Source of the DNA: an uncultured Bacilli bacterium | Lineage (GTDB): Bacteria; Bacillota_I; Bacilli_A; RF39; UBA660 | Direction of reading: 5' to 3' | Length of the DNA stretch: 64,000 nucleotides | NCBI GenBank assembly: GCA_944331895.1 | Contig: CALVIX010000003.1 | Coordinates: 1 to 64,000 of the forward strand | Shown: one piece after another, positions 8,566 to 16,397 of the stretch | Layout: each line of letters starts with the position of its first letter | Position numbering within the stretch: the stretch's first letter is position 1 | Made by a program: the position numbers and the translations under genes | The notes under the pieces: generated by a model | The model's input: only the letters and a program-made list of their open reading frames with translations | Database searches by the model: none | What the model was told of the DNA's origin: nothing

Positions 8566-8593
8566 AATAGAGACCTAGATCTCTATTTTTTTA
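8566..8593 (-). repeat. 28-bp direct repeat, right copy (terminator of gltX)
   Basis: Identical to 5884-5911. The gltX stop codon (8583-8585) lies inside it. On the minus strand the hairpin is followed only by TTAATAAG, so the poly-T tract expected of a terminator is missing here, whereas the left copy is flanked by both an A-run and a T-run. Confidence 0.9.
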
Positions 8594-10235
8594 GTCCATA
8601 TCTTTCCATCATGCGATCGCGTCCAAATAACTTCATAATATCATATAAATTTGGTGTCATCGATTTCGTTGTGAGCGCTACACGTAATACCATACTAATA
8701 TCTCCGATGTGTCCCTTATATTGATCTGGATTATTTTTGTATTCTTTCACTTCTCTTGCGTATCCAAATTCAGCAGCTAAATCTTTCATATGCCCAAACC
8801 AAGTTTGTTCATCCTCTTCCTCGCTATAGTACTTTTCCATGTAAGTAGATAAAATCGTTTCAATTTCTTTTGGATCTTTGATGTTTTGATATTCAAAATC
8901 TTCCTTATTTGGATGATATAATTCATCATACATATACCAAATTTGATTCTTGAGATCACTAAAACATGTGTAATCTTTTCTTGGTTTTTTCTTGTTTCTT
9001 TCGATATCAAAAATACCGATAGAATATTCTTTATACTTCTTTAAAAGATCTGCAAACTCACTATCGTATTCCTCTGCCCATGCAAGGCCTCTTTCATATA
9101 CTTCCTCTGCTTTTAATCGGCTGATAAAGTTTTTAGATAAATTTAAGATCTTTTCTAGATCGAATAATGATCCACTTGGACTAATTTTCTTGAAATCCAT
9201 TTTGAAATCATCGATTTTACCAGTTGGATTCGCATCTAACCAACCTTCGAAATTAGAGTTAGCAACCGTTGCTAAATAAAGTAAAATCGCTTCGTTTGGA
9301 ATTCCCTTTTCGTGATAATAACTTACTGCCATCTCTGGATCTTTTCTCTTGCTCAATTTACGACGCGCACCATTTTCTTCCTTCATCAAAGGCGAAATAT
9401 GAGCATATTTTGGAGCTTTGAATCCAAATACTTGGAATAACTGTAAATGAATTGGTGCCGAACTTACCCATTCATCTCCACGAATGACGTGTGTCGTGCG
9501 CATTAAATGGTCATCGACAAGATGCGCGAAATGATATGTTGGAAGACCATCCGACTTGATGATAACGATATCCATGTCATTTTCTGGCATCTCAATTTTA
9601 CCTTTAATCGCATCATTTAACACGATCTTTTTATTAAAATCACCAGGAGATTTCAAACGAATAATATATGGTGCCCCATTTTTTATTTTCTCTACTGCTT
9701 CTTCTTTGGTAAAGAAACGACTTTTTGCGAAATCCCCATAATATCCAATACGATCTTTGACAAGTTCTTGATGCTCGCGAATCTCTTTTAGTTCCTCTTC
9801 TGTTTCAAATGCTGGATATGCGAGGTCTTGTTCAATTAAATATTTTGCGAATGCTTGGTAGATATCTTTTCTCTTACTTTGAATATATGGACCGTATATT
9901 CCCTTTTCTTCTGTTTCATTTACGACACCTTCATCAAACGTAATTCCGAAGTTATTTAAATCACGTACGATACTTTCAATTCCATTTTCGACTTCACGTT
10001 TTTTATCAGTATCCTCAATTCTTAAGAAGAATACACCATCTGTTTGGCGTGCCATCTTTCTTTCGATAAATGCTGCATATAATGCCCCCATATGAACAAA
10101 TCCCGTTGGACTTGGTGCGTAACGTGTTACGATTGCTCCTTCTTTTAAATCGCGGTATGGATATTTCTTCTCATAGTAATCCATGTCATGTTCTACATTT
10201 GGTAATAAAAAATCTGCGTATTCTTTATTTGTCAT
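8583..10235 (-). CDS. gltX: glutamate--tRNA ligase
   Basis: Class I aminoacyl-tRNA synthetase that charges tRNA-Glu, and in many Firmicutes also tRNA-Gln for later amidation. The ATP-binding signature APSPTGFVHMGAL is near residue 50, with ThrGly-Phe-Val-His-Met standing for HIGH, and KLSKRKDPE is the KMSKS loop near residue 320. At 550 aa it is longer than the ~480-aa GltX of Bacillus and matches the larger clostridial-type form. The ATG at 10235 is preferred over the longer frame because AAGGAATGAG lies before it. Expression is governed by the T-box leader upstream. Its terminator is the right copy of the 28-bp repeat, whose T-run is degraded. Confidence 0.93.
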   Translation of the reverse strand: MTNKEYADFLLPNVEHDMDYYEKKYPYRDLKEGAIVTRYAPSPTGFVHMGALYAAFIERKMARQTDGVFFLRIEDTDKKREVENGIESIVRDLNNFGITFDEGVVNETEEKGIYGPYIQSKRKDIYQAFAKYLIEQDLAYPAFETEEELKEIREHQELVKDRIGYYGDFAKSRFFTKEEAVEKIKNGAPYIIRLKSPGDFNKKIVLNDAIKGKIEMPENDMDIVIIKSDGLPTYHFAHLVDDHLMRTTHVIRGDEWVSSAPIHLQLFQVFGFKAPKYAHISPLMKEENGARRKLSKRKDPEMAVSYYHEKGIPNEAILLYLATVANSNFEGWLDANPTGKIDDFKMDFKKISPSGSLFDLEKILNLSKNFISRLKAEEVYERGLAWAEEYDSEFADLLKKYKEYSIGIFDIERNKKKPRKDYTCFSDLKNQIWYMYDELYHPNKEDFEYQNIKDPKEIETILSTYMEKYYSEEEDEQTWFGHMKDLAAEFGYAREVKEYKNNPDQYKGHIGDISMVLRVALTTKSMTPNLYDIMKLFGRDRMMERYGLKK

Positions 10236-10254
10236 ACTCTCATTCCTTTCTACA

Positions 10255-10458
10255 TAAAAAAGATTCATCTGTTAAGGACGAATCTTCGTGGTACCACCTT
10301 AGTTCTCTATTTATAAAATAGACTCAAATCCCTTAACGCGGGAAACGGAATCATCAACTCCAAAGTTTCTTCTCTATGTTCCTCGTACTTATTTTCACCA
10401 ACCATAAGCTCTCTATAACGATTTCGATAGATACTCCTCTTCTTCTTCGTCTTTTACA
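10255..10458 (-). promoter_or_regulatory. T-box riboswitch of gltX (tRNA-Glu sensor)
   Basis: On the minus strand the leader has the T-box AAGGTGGTACCACG (rc of 10287-10300) just before a terminator hairpin (AAGATTC/GAATCTT, 10260-10286) with a T-run. Upstream are the Stem I marks AGAGAGC and GGTTGGTGAAA, then a GAGGAA stretch where the specifier is expected; GAA or GAG fits Glu. Uncharged tRNA-Glu should stabilise the antiterminator and allow gltX transcription. Confidence 0.9.
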
Positions 10459-10464
10459 ACTAGT

Positions 10465-10493
10465 ATTTTATCATGAACCATTTTGCTTGTCAA
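10465..10493 (-). promoter_or_regulatory. promoter of the gltX T-box leader
   Basis: Minus-strand TTGACA (10488-10493), 17-base spacer, TAAAAT (10465-10470). The -35 and spacer lie inside the last codons of the GH25 lysozyme gene and the -10 directly follows its stop. Confidence 0.85.
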
Positions 10494-11361
10494 CGGATCC
10501 CGCTTTATAATATAGCTCGTCATCCTTATCTAACGAAAGATAATAGGTTGCTTTTTTAGGACAGGTAAAAATTAGTTTCACATCTAGTTTTTCTGGATCT
10601 TTTTCCTGCATATTGTTTAACTCTTCTTTCAATTGTTCATTTTCTTTTTGCAATGCTTCTATTTTTGCGTTTGCTGTATTTAATAATTCCTCACAACTTG
10701 CCTCTGGGGTCGGTTCTGGTTCAGGCTCTGGTGCCGGTTTTTGAAATCCATTTAACCCTGCTTTTTTAATAATCTCTGGATAATCGTAATATGCGATATC
10801 CAAATCGACTCTTCCCGTAATTCCTGTGATCGATCCATCAGAACTATATTGCCACATACCATGTGTAAAATCTGCTTGATCTATCGAATTCCACTGTGCT
10901 ACCCATTTATCGTAACGATCTAACACAGAACTATTCAATTTCGTACGAAACCAATTCAAGCTAGAATAAATTCCTACATAGTACCCTGCTGCTTCTATTT
11001 CCGAACAATACGTATTACATATCTCTGTTAAAAGATCATTTGATAACCCTGCTTGGTACTGTGGATCTTCAACATCGTAGAAAATTGGGTATGATAATTT
11101 AAAATCTTTGACTAAACGTAATGTATGAGCAACTTCACTTTTCGCATTTTCAATATTCTGAGCATAACTATATAGATAAACACCAAACGGAATTCCTAAT
11201 CGTGTGCATTCCGTTGCATTATATATAAATTGTTTATCATCATATGCTTTCAAATCTCCTGCATATCCACATCGTATGATTGCAAAATCAATTTGTGATT
11301 TTACTGCTTCCCAATTGATCACGCCCTGATGACTCGAAACATCGATTCCTCTTAATGCCAT
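10471..11361 (-). CDS. GH25 family lysozyme (N-acetylmuramidase)
   Basis: Muramidase that cuts the glycan chain of peptidoglycan between MurNAc and GlcNAc. The GH25 barrel covers residues 1-210: GIDVSSHQG with Asp7, and FYDVED with Asp96 and Glu98, the acidic pair used in catalysis. A Pro-Glu repeat linker (PEPEPEPTPE) follows, then a Glu/Lys-rich coiled coil (about 230-265) and a short beta-like end. No signal peptide or membrane helix is visible, which is typical of phage endolysins or of proteins released by other means. The start at 11361 has AGAGGTGAG before it. It ends inside the gltX promoter. A tRNA-Ser gene lies 410 bp away. Confidence 0.87.
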   Translation of the reverse strand: MALRGIDVSSHQGVINWEAVKSQIDFAIIRCGYAGDLKAYDDKQFIYNATECTRLGIPFGVYLYSYAQNIENAKSEVAHTLRLVKDFKLSYPIFYDVEDPQYQAGLSNDLLTEICNTYCSEIEAAGYYVGIYSSLNWFRTKLNSSVLDRYDKWVAQWNSIDQADFTHGMWQYSSDGSITGITGRVDLDIAYYDYPEIIKKAGLNGFQKPAPEPEPEPTPEASCEELLNTANAKIEALQKENEQLKEELNNMQEKDPEKLDVKLIFTCPKKATYYLSLDKDDELYYKAGSVDKQNGS

Positions 11362-11684
11362 ATCTCTCACCTCTAACATATGATATTCGAGAAATATTTT
11401 TTTGCATACGCAGATACCTTTTTTTTAAATTTTTTATATAGCTATACTTTGCAATTTTTTACACAATCCATCTAAGCATACAATCGTAGATTATCATCTT
11501 CCTTATGGTATCAAATAAAACGAAACAAGGCACTTTCACTTTACATTATGCCGTATTCATCATACAGTATATTGGAATATAGATTTCCAAACATTTTATC
11601 CACACAGAACAACTTTACCCCTTGTTGTTCTACTCCGCGTCTTTTCAGATTGATACATCATCGAAATCTATTTTTCATTATAAT
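11362..11684 (+). other. non-coding AT-rich stretch with DnaA-box-like site and small hairpin
   Basis: No convincing reading frame is seen on either strand in this ~320-bp stretch. It holds TTATCCACA at 11596-11604, identical to the DnaA-box consensus; an inverted repeat GAACAAC/GTTGTTC at 11608-11630; and TCTACTCCGC at 11629-11638, which repeats ten bases of the 3' end of the tRNA-Ser gene 222 bp downstream. Whether these mean anything is unclear. Confidence 0.4.
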
Positions 11685-11718
11685 AAAAGATATCATTTTC
11701 TAGAAATGATATCTTTTT
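11685..11718. terminator. strong bidirectional hairpin
   Basis: AAAGATATCATTT pairs with AAATGATATCTTT around a short loop, flanked by A-rich and T-rich runs. No gene directly precedes it on the plus strand; it insulates the tRNA-Ser promoter. Confidence 0.7.
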
Positions 11719-11730
11719 TGTATCCCTTAC

Positions 11731-11759
11731 TTGACAAGGAAACAGAAGTCATGTAAAAT
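11731..11759 (+). promoter_or_regulatory. promoter of tRNA-Ser
   Basis: TTGACA (11731-11736), 17-base spacer, TAAAAT (11754-11759), a near-consensus vegetative promoter 12 bases before the tRNA. Confidence 0.85.
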
Positions 11760-11771
11760 GAATATTGTTCT

Positions 11772-11862
11772 GGAGTAGTACTCAAGTGGTTGAAGAGGCG
11801 CCCCTGCTAAGGGTGTAGGTCGGGCAACTGGCGCGGAGGTTCAAATCCTCTCTACTCCGCCA
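11772..11862 (+). tRNA. tRNA-Ser (anticodon GCU)
   Basis: Acceptor GGAGTAG pairs with CTACTCC; the anticodon stem CGCCC/GGGTG holds loop CTGCTAA, giving anticodon GCU, which reads AGC/AGU. A long variable arm is present as expected for tRNA-Ser, and CCA is encoded (11860-11862). Confidence 0.96.
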
Positions 11863-11872
11863 TATGAAATCA

Positions 11873-11895
11873 AAACACTTTATAGTGTTTTTTTT
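11873..11895 (+). terminator. terminator of tRNA-Ser
   Basis: AACACT and AGTGTT pair around TTAT and are followed by a run of Ts. Confidence 0.75.
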
Positions 11896-11928
11896 CTTTT
11901 TGTGCTATCATATAAATGAGGTGGTATG

Positions 11929-13239
11929 ATGAGAAAAGAAATTACGATGAAAGAATTAGAACGCTTTCAAAAAAAATATCATGATGATCCTAAAAATAAG
12001 TTAATTGAAAATGCTATCACGAGATCAGGTATCGATGATGTGTGTTTCAATCGAGAAACTTTAATTGAAAATCAAAATGTATTCAATGTAGAAACAGAAT
12101 TAGGAAGTGTTCAAAACCAAAAAAATAGTGGTCGTTGTTGGTGCTTTGCCGGAACGAACATGATTCGTGGAAACATCGCAAAGAACATGAATGTCGAGGT
12201 AAAAGATCTCTCTTTATCCAATGTTTATCTTACCTTTTATGATCGATTAGAAAAATTTAATAACGCCTATGAAAATTTATTTACAGTAGAAAATTTAGAC
12301 TATGACTATCTACTACAAGAGTATTATCTCATGTGTGGTGAAGGTGGGTGGTACGAATCCTTTTCTAACTTAGTTACAAAGTATGGAATTCTACCGTCCT
12401 CATATATGCCAGAGTCACACGATAGTGTCGCTTCCAATCGACTTAATACTCTTCTGCAAGAAAAATTAAAATACGATGCGAATATAATTATCGAACTCCG
12501 CAATCAAAATACACCGATCGAAAAATTACGAAAAGAAAAAGAAAGAATGTTATCAGAAGTATATGAAATTCTATGTAAAGTATTAGGAGAACCAACGAAA
12601 GAATTTACATTAGAATATCAAGACAAAAAGAAAAAGAAAATCAGAATCGAACACATGACTCCAATGAAATTTAAAGAACAATATTTAACAATCGATCTAA
12701 ACGATTTTGTGGTATTAAAAAGTATCGATCACTATAAGAAAAAATACTATCAAAAATATCAGGATGAACGAGCTTACGGCGCAACGACGAGGAAATTTGA
12801 ATACATCAATGTTCCCCTGAAAGAATTAGAAAAAGCTGCAATCAAACAATTAAAAGATAATATGCCTGTATGGTTTGCTTGTCCTACAAACAAAATGTGG
12901 AATCGTAAAGAATGGATTTTAGATATGAGGAACTATAACTATCTTGACACCCTTGGAATGAAACTGATGGATCGCAAAACATCGTATAACTTTCACGATA
13001 TTCCATCTAGTCATGCGATGTCATTCGTTGGAGTTCATCTCATCGATCATAAGCCCGTACGTTGGAAAGTAGAAAATTCGTGGGGAAATGAAAAGGATGC
13101 GAAACAATTTCTTATTATGAATCAAAACTATTTTGAAGAGCGTGTCACTGCTGTTGCAGTTCACAAGAAATATTTATCCGCAAAAATTAAAAAATGTTTG
13201 GACCAAGCACCAATTATCATCAATATTCACGAACTATAA
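11929..13239 (+). CDS. pepC: aminopeptidase C (bleomycin hydrolase family, peptidase C1B)
   Basis: Cytosolic cysteine aminopeptidase that trims peptides from their N-terminus, normally a hexameric barrel. The papain-type catalytic set is visible: NQKNSGRCWCFAG with Cys70, SSHAMSFVG for the His, and VENSWGNE for the Asn. At 436 aa the length matches PepC of lactic acid bacteria and human bleomycin hydrolase. Two adjacent ATGs exist; the second (11929) has the better seven-base spacing from AGG in GAGGTGG. The C-terminus ends in HEL, whereas the family usually closes its active site with a final short tail, so that detail agrees only loosely. Convergent with recA across a shared terminator. Confidence 0.93.
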   Translation: MRKEITMKELERFQKKYHDDPKNKLIENAITRSGIDDVCFNRETLIENQNVFNVETELGSVQNQKNSGRCWCFAGTNMIRGNIAKNMNVEVKDLSLSNVYLTFYDRLEKFNNAYENLFTVENLDYDYLLQEYYLMCGEGGWYESFSNLVTKYGILPSSYMPESHDSVASNRLNTLLQEKLKYDANIIIELRNQNTPIEKLRKEKERMLSEVYEILCKVLGEPTKEFTLEYQDKKKKKIRIEHMTPMKFKEQYLTIDLNDFVVLKSIDHYKKKYYQKYQDERAYGATTRKFEYINVPLKELEKAAIKQLKDNMPVWFACPTNKMWNRKEWILDMRNYNYLDTLGMKLMDRKTSYNFHDIPSSHAMSFVGVHLIDHKPVRWKVENSWGNEKDAKQFLIMNQNYFEERVTAVAVHKKYLSAKIKKCLDQAPIIINIHEL

Positions 13240-13243
13240 AAAG

Positions 13244-13274
13244 GAAGAAGTTTTATTTTACTTCTTCTTTTTTT
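13244..13274. terminator. shared terminator between pepC and recA
   Basis: GAAGAAG (13244-13250) pairs with CTTCTTC (13261-13267), ten-base loop, then a T-run on the plus strand. On the minus strand the last recA codons and stop lie in the hairpin. Confidence 0.7.
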
Positions 13275-14287
13275 GTTGCTTTTTTATTCTTATTAACACT
13301 AATATCATAATGTTCACGTACTTGTTCTTCCAATTCTTCTTTTAAAGCTTTGTTCGTACGTAATAACTCTTTGACATTTTCTTTTCCTTGTCCAAGTTTT
13401 TCACCATGATATGCGTACCAAGCTCCACTCTTCTCAATAATATGAGCATCACTTGCTAAATCGACAATTTCACCTTCGACAGAGACACCCTCTCCATACA
13501 TGATGTCTACTGTTGCACTCTTAAATGGAGGTGCCATCTTATTCTTGACAACTTTAATATTTGTTTTGTTTCCGATAATGTTGGTTCCGTTTTTAATCTG
13601 TTCAGAGCGTCTAATTTCAAGACGTACAGAAGCATAGAATTTCAAAGCTCTTCCTCCAGGTGTCGTCTCAGGATTTCCAAACATAACCCCCACTTTTTCA
13701 CGTAATTGGTTGATGAAAATTGCAATTGTATTTGTCTTGCTAATGACTCCGGATAATTTACGAAGTGCCTGACTCATAAGTCTTGCTTGTAATCCAACAT
13801 GACTATCTCCCATTTCTCCTTCGATTTCAGCTTGTGGAACCAATGCCGCAACAGAATCGATAACAACGATACTAATTGCACCACTACGTACCAACGCTTC
13901 GCAAATTTCTAGTGCTTGTTCTCCATTATCTGGTTGAGACAATAATAGTTCATCGATATTAACTCCCAATTTTGCTGCATATTGAGGATCTAATGAATGC
14001 TCTGCATCGATAAATGCAACTCTTCCTCCAGCTTTTTGTGCTTCTGCAATCGCATGTAATGCAAACGTCGTTTTACCACTTGACTCCGGTCCGTATATTT
14101 CGATAATACGACCTTTTGGATATCCTCCAATTCCTAGTGCGATGTCTAATGAAAGAGAACCACTTGGAATGACATCGATTTCACGATGTTCATTTGCTCC
14201 CAACTTCATTACAGCTCCTTTTCCAAACTGTTTTTCCATATCTGCTAAAACTTGATCTAATGTTTTATCCGCAGTTGTCTTTGCCAT
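13253..14287 (-). CDS. recA: recombinase RecA
   Basis: DNA strand-exchange protein that coats single-stranded DNA, drives homologous recombination and activates LexA self-cleavage. The 344-aa product has Walker A GPESSGKT (66-73), [18 protein letters not shown] (Walker B), the L1 and L2 DNA-binding loops ([17 protein letters not shown] and [21 protein letters not shown]) and an acidic/basic C-terminal tail. GGAGG lies before the ATG. It is a single gene with a promoter and LexA-like box upstream. In place of the usual IDAEHALDP there is Ser, a mild variation. Confidence 0.97.
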   Translation of the reverse strand: MAKTTADKTLDQVLADMEKQFGKGAVMKLGANEHREIDVIPSGSLSLDIALGIGGYPKGRIIEIYGPESSGKTTFALHAIAEAQKAGGRVAFIDAEHSLDPQYAAKLGVNIDELLLSQPDNGEQALEICEALVRSGAISIVVIDSVAALVPQAEIEGEMGDSHVGLQARLMSQALRKLSGVISKTNTIAIFINQLREKVGVMFGNPETTPGGRALKFYASVRLEIRRSEQIKNGTNIIGNKTNIKVVKNKMAPPFKSATVDIMYGEGVSVEGEIVDLASDAHIIEKSGAWYAYHGEKLGQGKENVKELLRTNKALKEELEEQVREHYDISVNKNKKATKKEEVK

Positions 14288-14334
14288 AAATTCCTCCTCT
14301 ATCTATGTTGGTTTTATTTAACTCTTACATACTC

Positions 14335-14362
14335 ATTTTATCACATAGAAATAATTTGTCAA
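14335..14362 (-). promoter_or_regulatory. promoter of recA
   Basis: Minus-strand TTGACA (14357-14362) and TAAAAT (14335-14340) with a 16-base spacer. Confidence 0.75.
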
Positions 14363-14371
14363 TAGTTTTTG

Positions 14372-14385
14372 CGAACAATTGTTTG
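14372..14385 (-). promoter_or_regulatory. LexA/DinR-like operator of recA
   Basis: Plus-strand CGAACAATTGTTTG, a near-palindrome with two departures from the Gram-positive SOS box CGAACRNRYGTTYC. It lies nine bases upstream of the recA -35 element, about where Bacillus recA carries its SOS box. Confidence 0.65.
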
Positions 14386-14413
14386 CCAAAATATGTATTC
14401 CTAAATCAACAGA

Positions 14414-14450
14414 TAAAAAAAGAAGTATATACAAATTGATATACTCTTCT
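14414..14450 (-). terminator. terminator of pgsA
   Basis: Minus-strand stem with AGAAGAGTATAT against ATATACTTCT (one bulge) followed by seven Ts. Confidence 0.7.
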
Positions 14451-15066
14451 ACTTTGTTTTTGCAGATGTACTTTGATCTTCAAAAATATATTTTTTATTC
14501 ATAGTGTAATACTGTACACCAGACACGATCGAAAGTACTGCTGCGATAATTAATAAGAAGTCTGACACCTTTAAATTCCATAATTCAAATGGTAAGTTAT
14601 AGAATAAAGTGAGTGTAATTCCAACCATTAAACACGCTGTTTTTAACTTTCCAGACATGATCGCTGCAACTGCCTCACCTTTATTTCCGGCAACCATTTT
14701 AATCGCATTGACAATGCTATCTCGCACGATAACTACAACTGTAATAATTGGATGGATAAATCCTGTTGCACATAGAATAATCAATACAGAGTTTACGAGA
14801 ACTTTATCTGCGATCGCATCGATCATCTTTCCAAAGTCAGTTACTAAATTGTATTTGCGAGCAATGTATCCATCTAAGAAGTCAGTTAAAGATGCGACAA
14901 TAAAAATGAATCCAGCAATTGGATATCGTATATCTACGACGATTGCCTCATTTACAAATAATTTAGGTAAAGTAATTCCAGTTGCATCAAATGGAAATAA
15001 TAAGATGGCAATAATCAAAAATGCCATAAAAATTCTTAACATCGTTAATTTATTTGGTAAATTCAT
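14449..15066 (-). CDS. pgsA: CDP-diacylglycerol--glycerol-3-phosphate 3-phosphatidyltransferase
   Basis: Integral membrane enzyme that makes phosphatidylglycerol phosphate, the committed step to phosphatidylglycerol. The CDP-alcohol phosphatidyltransferase signature D-G-x2-A-R-x8-G-x3-D-x3-D is seen as DFLDGYIARKYNLVTDFG followed by KMIDAIADK. About five to six hydrophobic helices fill the 205-aa protein. GGAGG precedes the ATG. It lies nine bases after rodZ, the same neighbour order as ymfM-pgsA in Bacillus, so the two are probably co-transcribed. Confidence 0.93.
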   Translation of the reverse strand: MNLPNKLTMLRIFMAFLIIAILLFPFDATGITLPKLFVNEAIVVDIRYPIAGFIFIVASLTDFLDGYIARKYNLVTDFGKMIDAIADKVLVNSVLIILCATGFIHPIITVVVIVRDSIVNAIKMVAGNKGEAVAAIMSGKLKTACLMVGITLTLFYNLPFELWNLKVSDFLLIIAAVLSIVSGVQYYTMNKKYIFEDQSTSAKTK

Positions 15067-15075
15067 AAGTTCCTC

Positions 15076-15564
15076 CTAGCGAATGATAGCATCATTCATT
15101 ACAACTACATCATCTGTGAAATCATCACGTTCAATACTGGAAATAATAAAATAACCAATCAATAAGACAAGTAATCCAACTCCTACGTAAATTACGATTG
15201 GAGGAATAAAAAAACTTCTCTTCCGCTCTATCGTATAAGGTGATGCGATATGCTTTGGTTCTTCTTTTCTTTTTCCCAGTGCATTCTTCTTGGCTTTTTT
15301 TATGTCTTCAATCGATATCTTCGACGTATAATCGAATAAATATTCATTGAATTCATCGACCATATCTTCATAATCGAGACCAAGATATTTGGAATAATCG
15401 CGAATGAAATATTTTAAATAAAATACATCTTTAAATGCTTCCATATTTCCTGCTTCGATATTTTCAATCTGCGACGGTCTCATCTTTAGATCTTCCGCAG
15501 CTTCCTCAATCGAAATTCCGATATTCTCGCGTGTTTCCTTTAATCTCTCACCGATTTCTTTCAA
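15076..15564 (-). CDS. rodZ: RodZ-like cytoskeletal anchor with N-terminal HTH and one TM helix
   Basis: Membrane protein related to RodZ/YmfM, which links MreB filaments to the membrane and supports cell shape. An XRE-like helix-turn-helix (GERLKETRENIGISIEEAAEDL, and PSQIENIEAGN) fills the first ~75 residues; one TM helix (IVIYVGVGLLVLLIGYFII) sits near residue 130 and only a short extracytoplasmic tail remains, so the usual C-terminal beta domain is absent. A longer reading frame runs back into rnpB and is not credible. I start at TTG 15564 (giving MKEIGERLKE) because the RNase P RNA ends at 15593 and GGGTG lies five bases upstream; GTG at 15576 is an alternative. Confidence 0.78.
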   Translation of the reverse strand: MKEIGERLKETRENIGISIEEAAEDLKMRPSQIENIEAGNMEAFKDVFYLKYFIRDYSKYLGLDYEDMVDEFNEYLFDYTSKISIEDIKKAKKNALGKRKEEPKHIASPYTIERKRSFFIPPIVIYVGVGLLVLLIGYFIISSIERDDFTDDVVVMNDAIIR

Positions 15565-15592
15565 GTTAACACCCACTTTCGTACTAGCAAAA

Positions 15593-15948
15593 AATAATAT
15601 TTTATAAGCCATGTTCTGTTCCTCCGAAGAGGCGACAAACATTTATCTATCGTTTCCGATCCCAAGGCTCGTTCGTTTCCCAGCCTTTAGGTTCCCCTAC
15701 CAAAATTTGGGTTTCTCGCTCGTGGGGTTTACCGCGTTCCACACCACCTGTTTCCAAGTGGTATCGTCACTATGGCACTTTATGACTAATACAACCATAA
15801 CCGAGGTCTTAGGTTGCCTCGTCGCCGTTAGATTTCTCTACTACAGGTTATTTTTTCCCTGTACACGGACACTACAATCATCACAGATTGTGCGAGCATG
15901 GACTTTCCTCTACATTGCAAAGAATGCAGCGTTTGTCAAAATATTATT
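15593..15948 (-). ncRNA. rnpB: RNase P RNA (bacterial type B)
   Basis: Catalytic RNA that removes the 5' leader of tRNA precursors. On the minus strand the conserved elements appear in order: GAGGAAAGTCCATGCTCGC, GTGCCATAGTGACGA, GTGGAACGCGGTAAACCCC, CGAGCGAGAAACCCAAATT, TTGGTAGGGGAACC, and a 3' part with AACAGAACATGGCTTA. This closely follows the Bacillus subtilis type B order. P1 forms between AATAATATTTT at the 5' end (15938-15948) and AAAATATTATT at the 3' end (15593-15603), and the following TTTTT makes the same helix act as terminator. It begins two bases after the gpsB stop, the same neighbour as in Bacillus, and runs up to rodZ. Confidence 0.95.
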
Positions 15949-15949
15949 C

Positions 15950-16276
15950 TTAATCTTCTTTTCCATATATAATTTTTTCTAGATTTGATAGTCGCCTTAA
16001 TAGGTCGGCGTTGCTAACATCACCTTTACTATGATCTTTTAATACATCAAGTTTCGTCTTCAAAGCACGTACTTCTTGTTTTAATTGAATATTATCTTCC
16101 ATGAGTTCTTTTTTATCCATTTCTAATTCTTTCATGATGGCATTCATCTCTTCGTAATCACGAATAATAATATCTAGAAATTTATCGACTTCTTGCGGAC
16201 GGTATCCTCTCGTATCGATCTTAAACTCCTTTTCCAAAATATCTTTTGTTGTCAATTCGACTCTTCCTTGATACAT
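15950..16276 (-). CDS. gpsB: cell-division regulator GpsB (DivIVA family)
   Basis: Cytosolic, membrane-associated coiled-coil adaptor that moves PBP1-type penicillin-binding proteins between side wall and septum. The N-terminal DivIVA/GpsB domain is clear (TTKDILEKEFKIDTRGYRPQ then EVDKFLDIIIRDYEE), followed by a coiled coil (about residues 35-75) and a C-terminal trimerising segment (DLLRRLSNLEKIIYG). At 108 aa it matches GpsB rather than the longer DivIVA. AGAGGTGAAGG precedes the ATG. rnpB starts immediately downstream, as in Bacillus. Confidence 0.93.
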   Translation of the reverse strand: MYQGRVELTTKDILEKEFKIDTRGYRPQEVDKFLDIIIRDYEEMNAIMKELEMDKKELMEDNIQLKQEVRALKTKLDVLKDHSKGDVSNADLLRRLSNLEKIIYGKED

Positions 16277-16358
16277 GATCCTTCACCTCTTTTTATCATT
16301 ACTATTTTCTCAAAAAAACAAGCATTTGTCAATTGACTTTTCCTATACATCTAGGTCA

Positions 16359-16397
16359 TAAAAAAGCTACTTATATACCTCTCGGAAATAAGTAGCT
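16359..16397 (-). terminator. terminator of the 32-aa gene
   Basis: Minus strand: AGCTACTTAT and ATAAGTAGCT form a perfect 10-bp stem with a 13-base loop and TTTTTTA after it. The stop codon of the small gene is in the second arm. Confidence 0.85.

Noticed and set aside
14609-15079. 156-aa plus-strand reading frame
   Set aside because: It lies opposite pgsA, a clear gene; no ribosome site or family match.
15611-15982. 123-aa plus-strand reading frame
   Set aside because: It runs antisense through the RNase P RNA gene, whose conserved elements fully explain the sequence.
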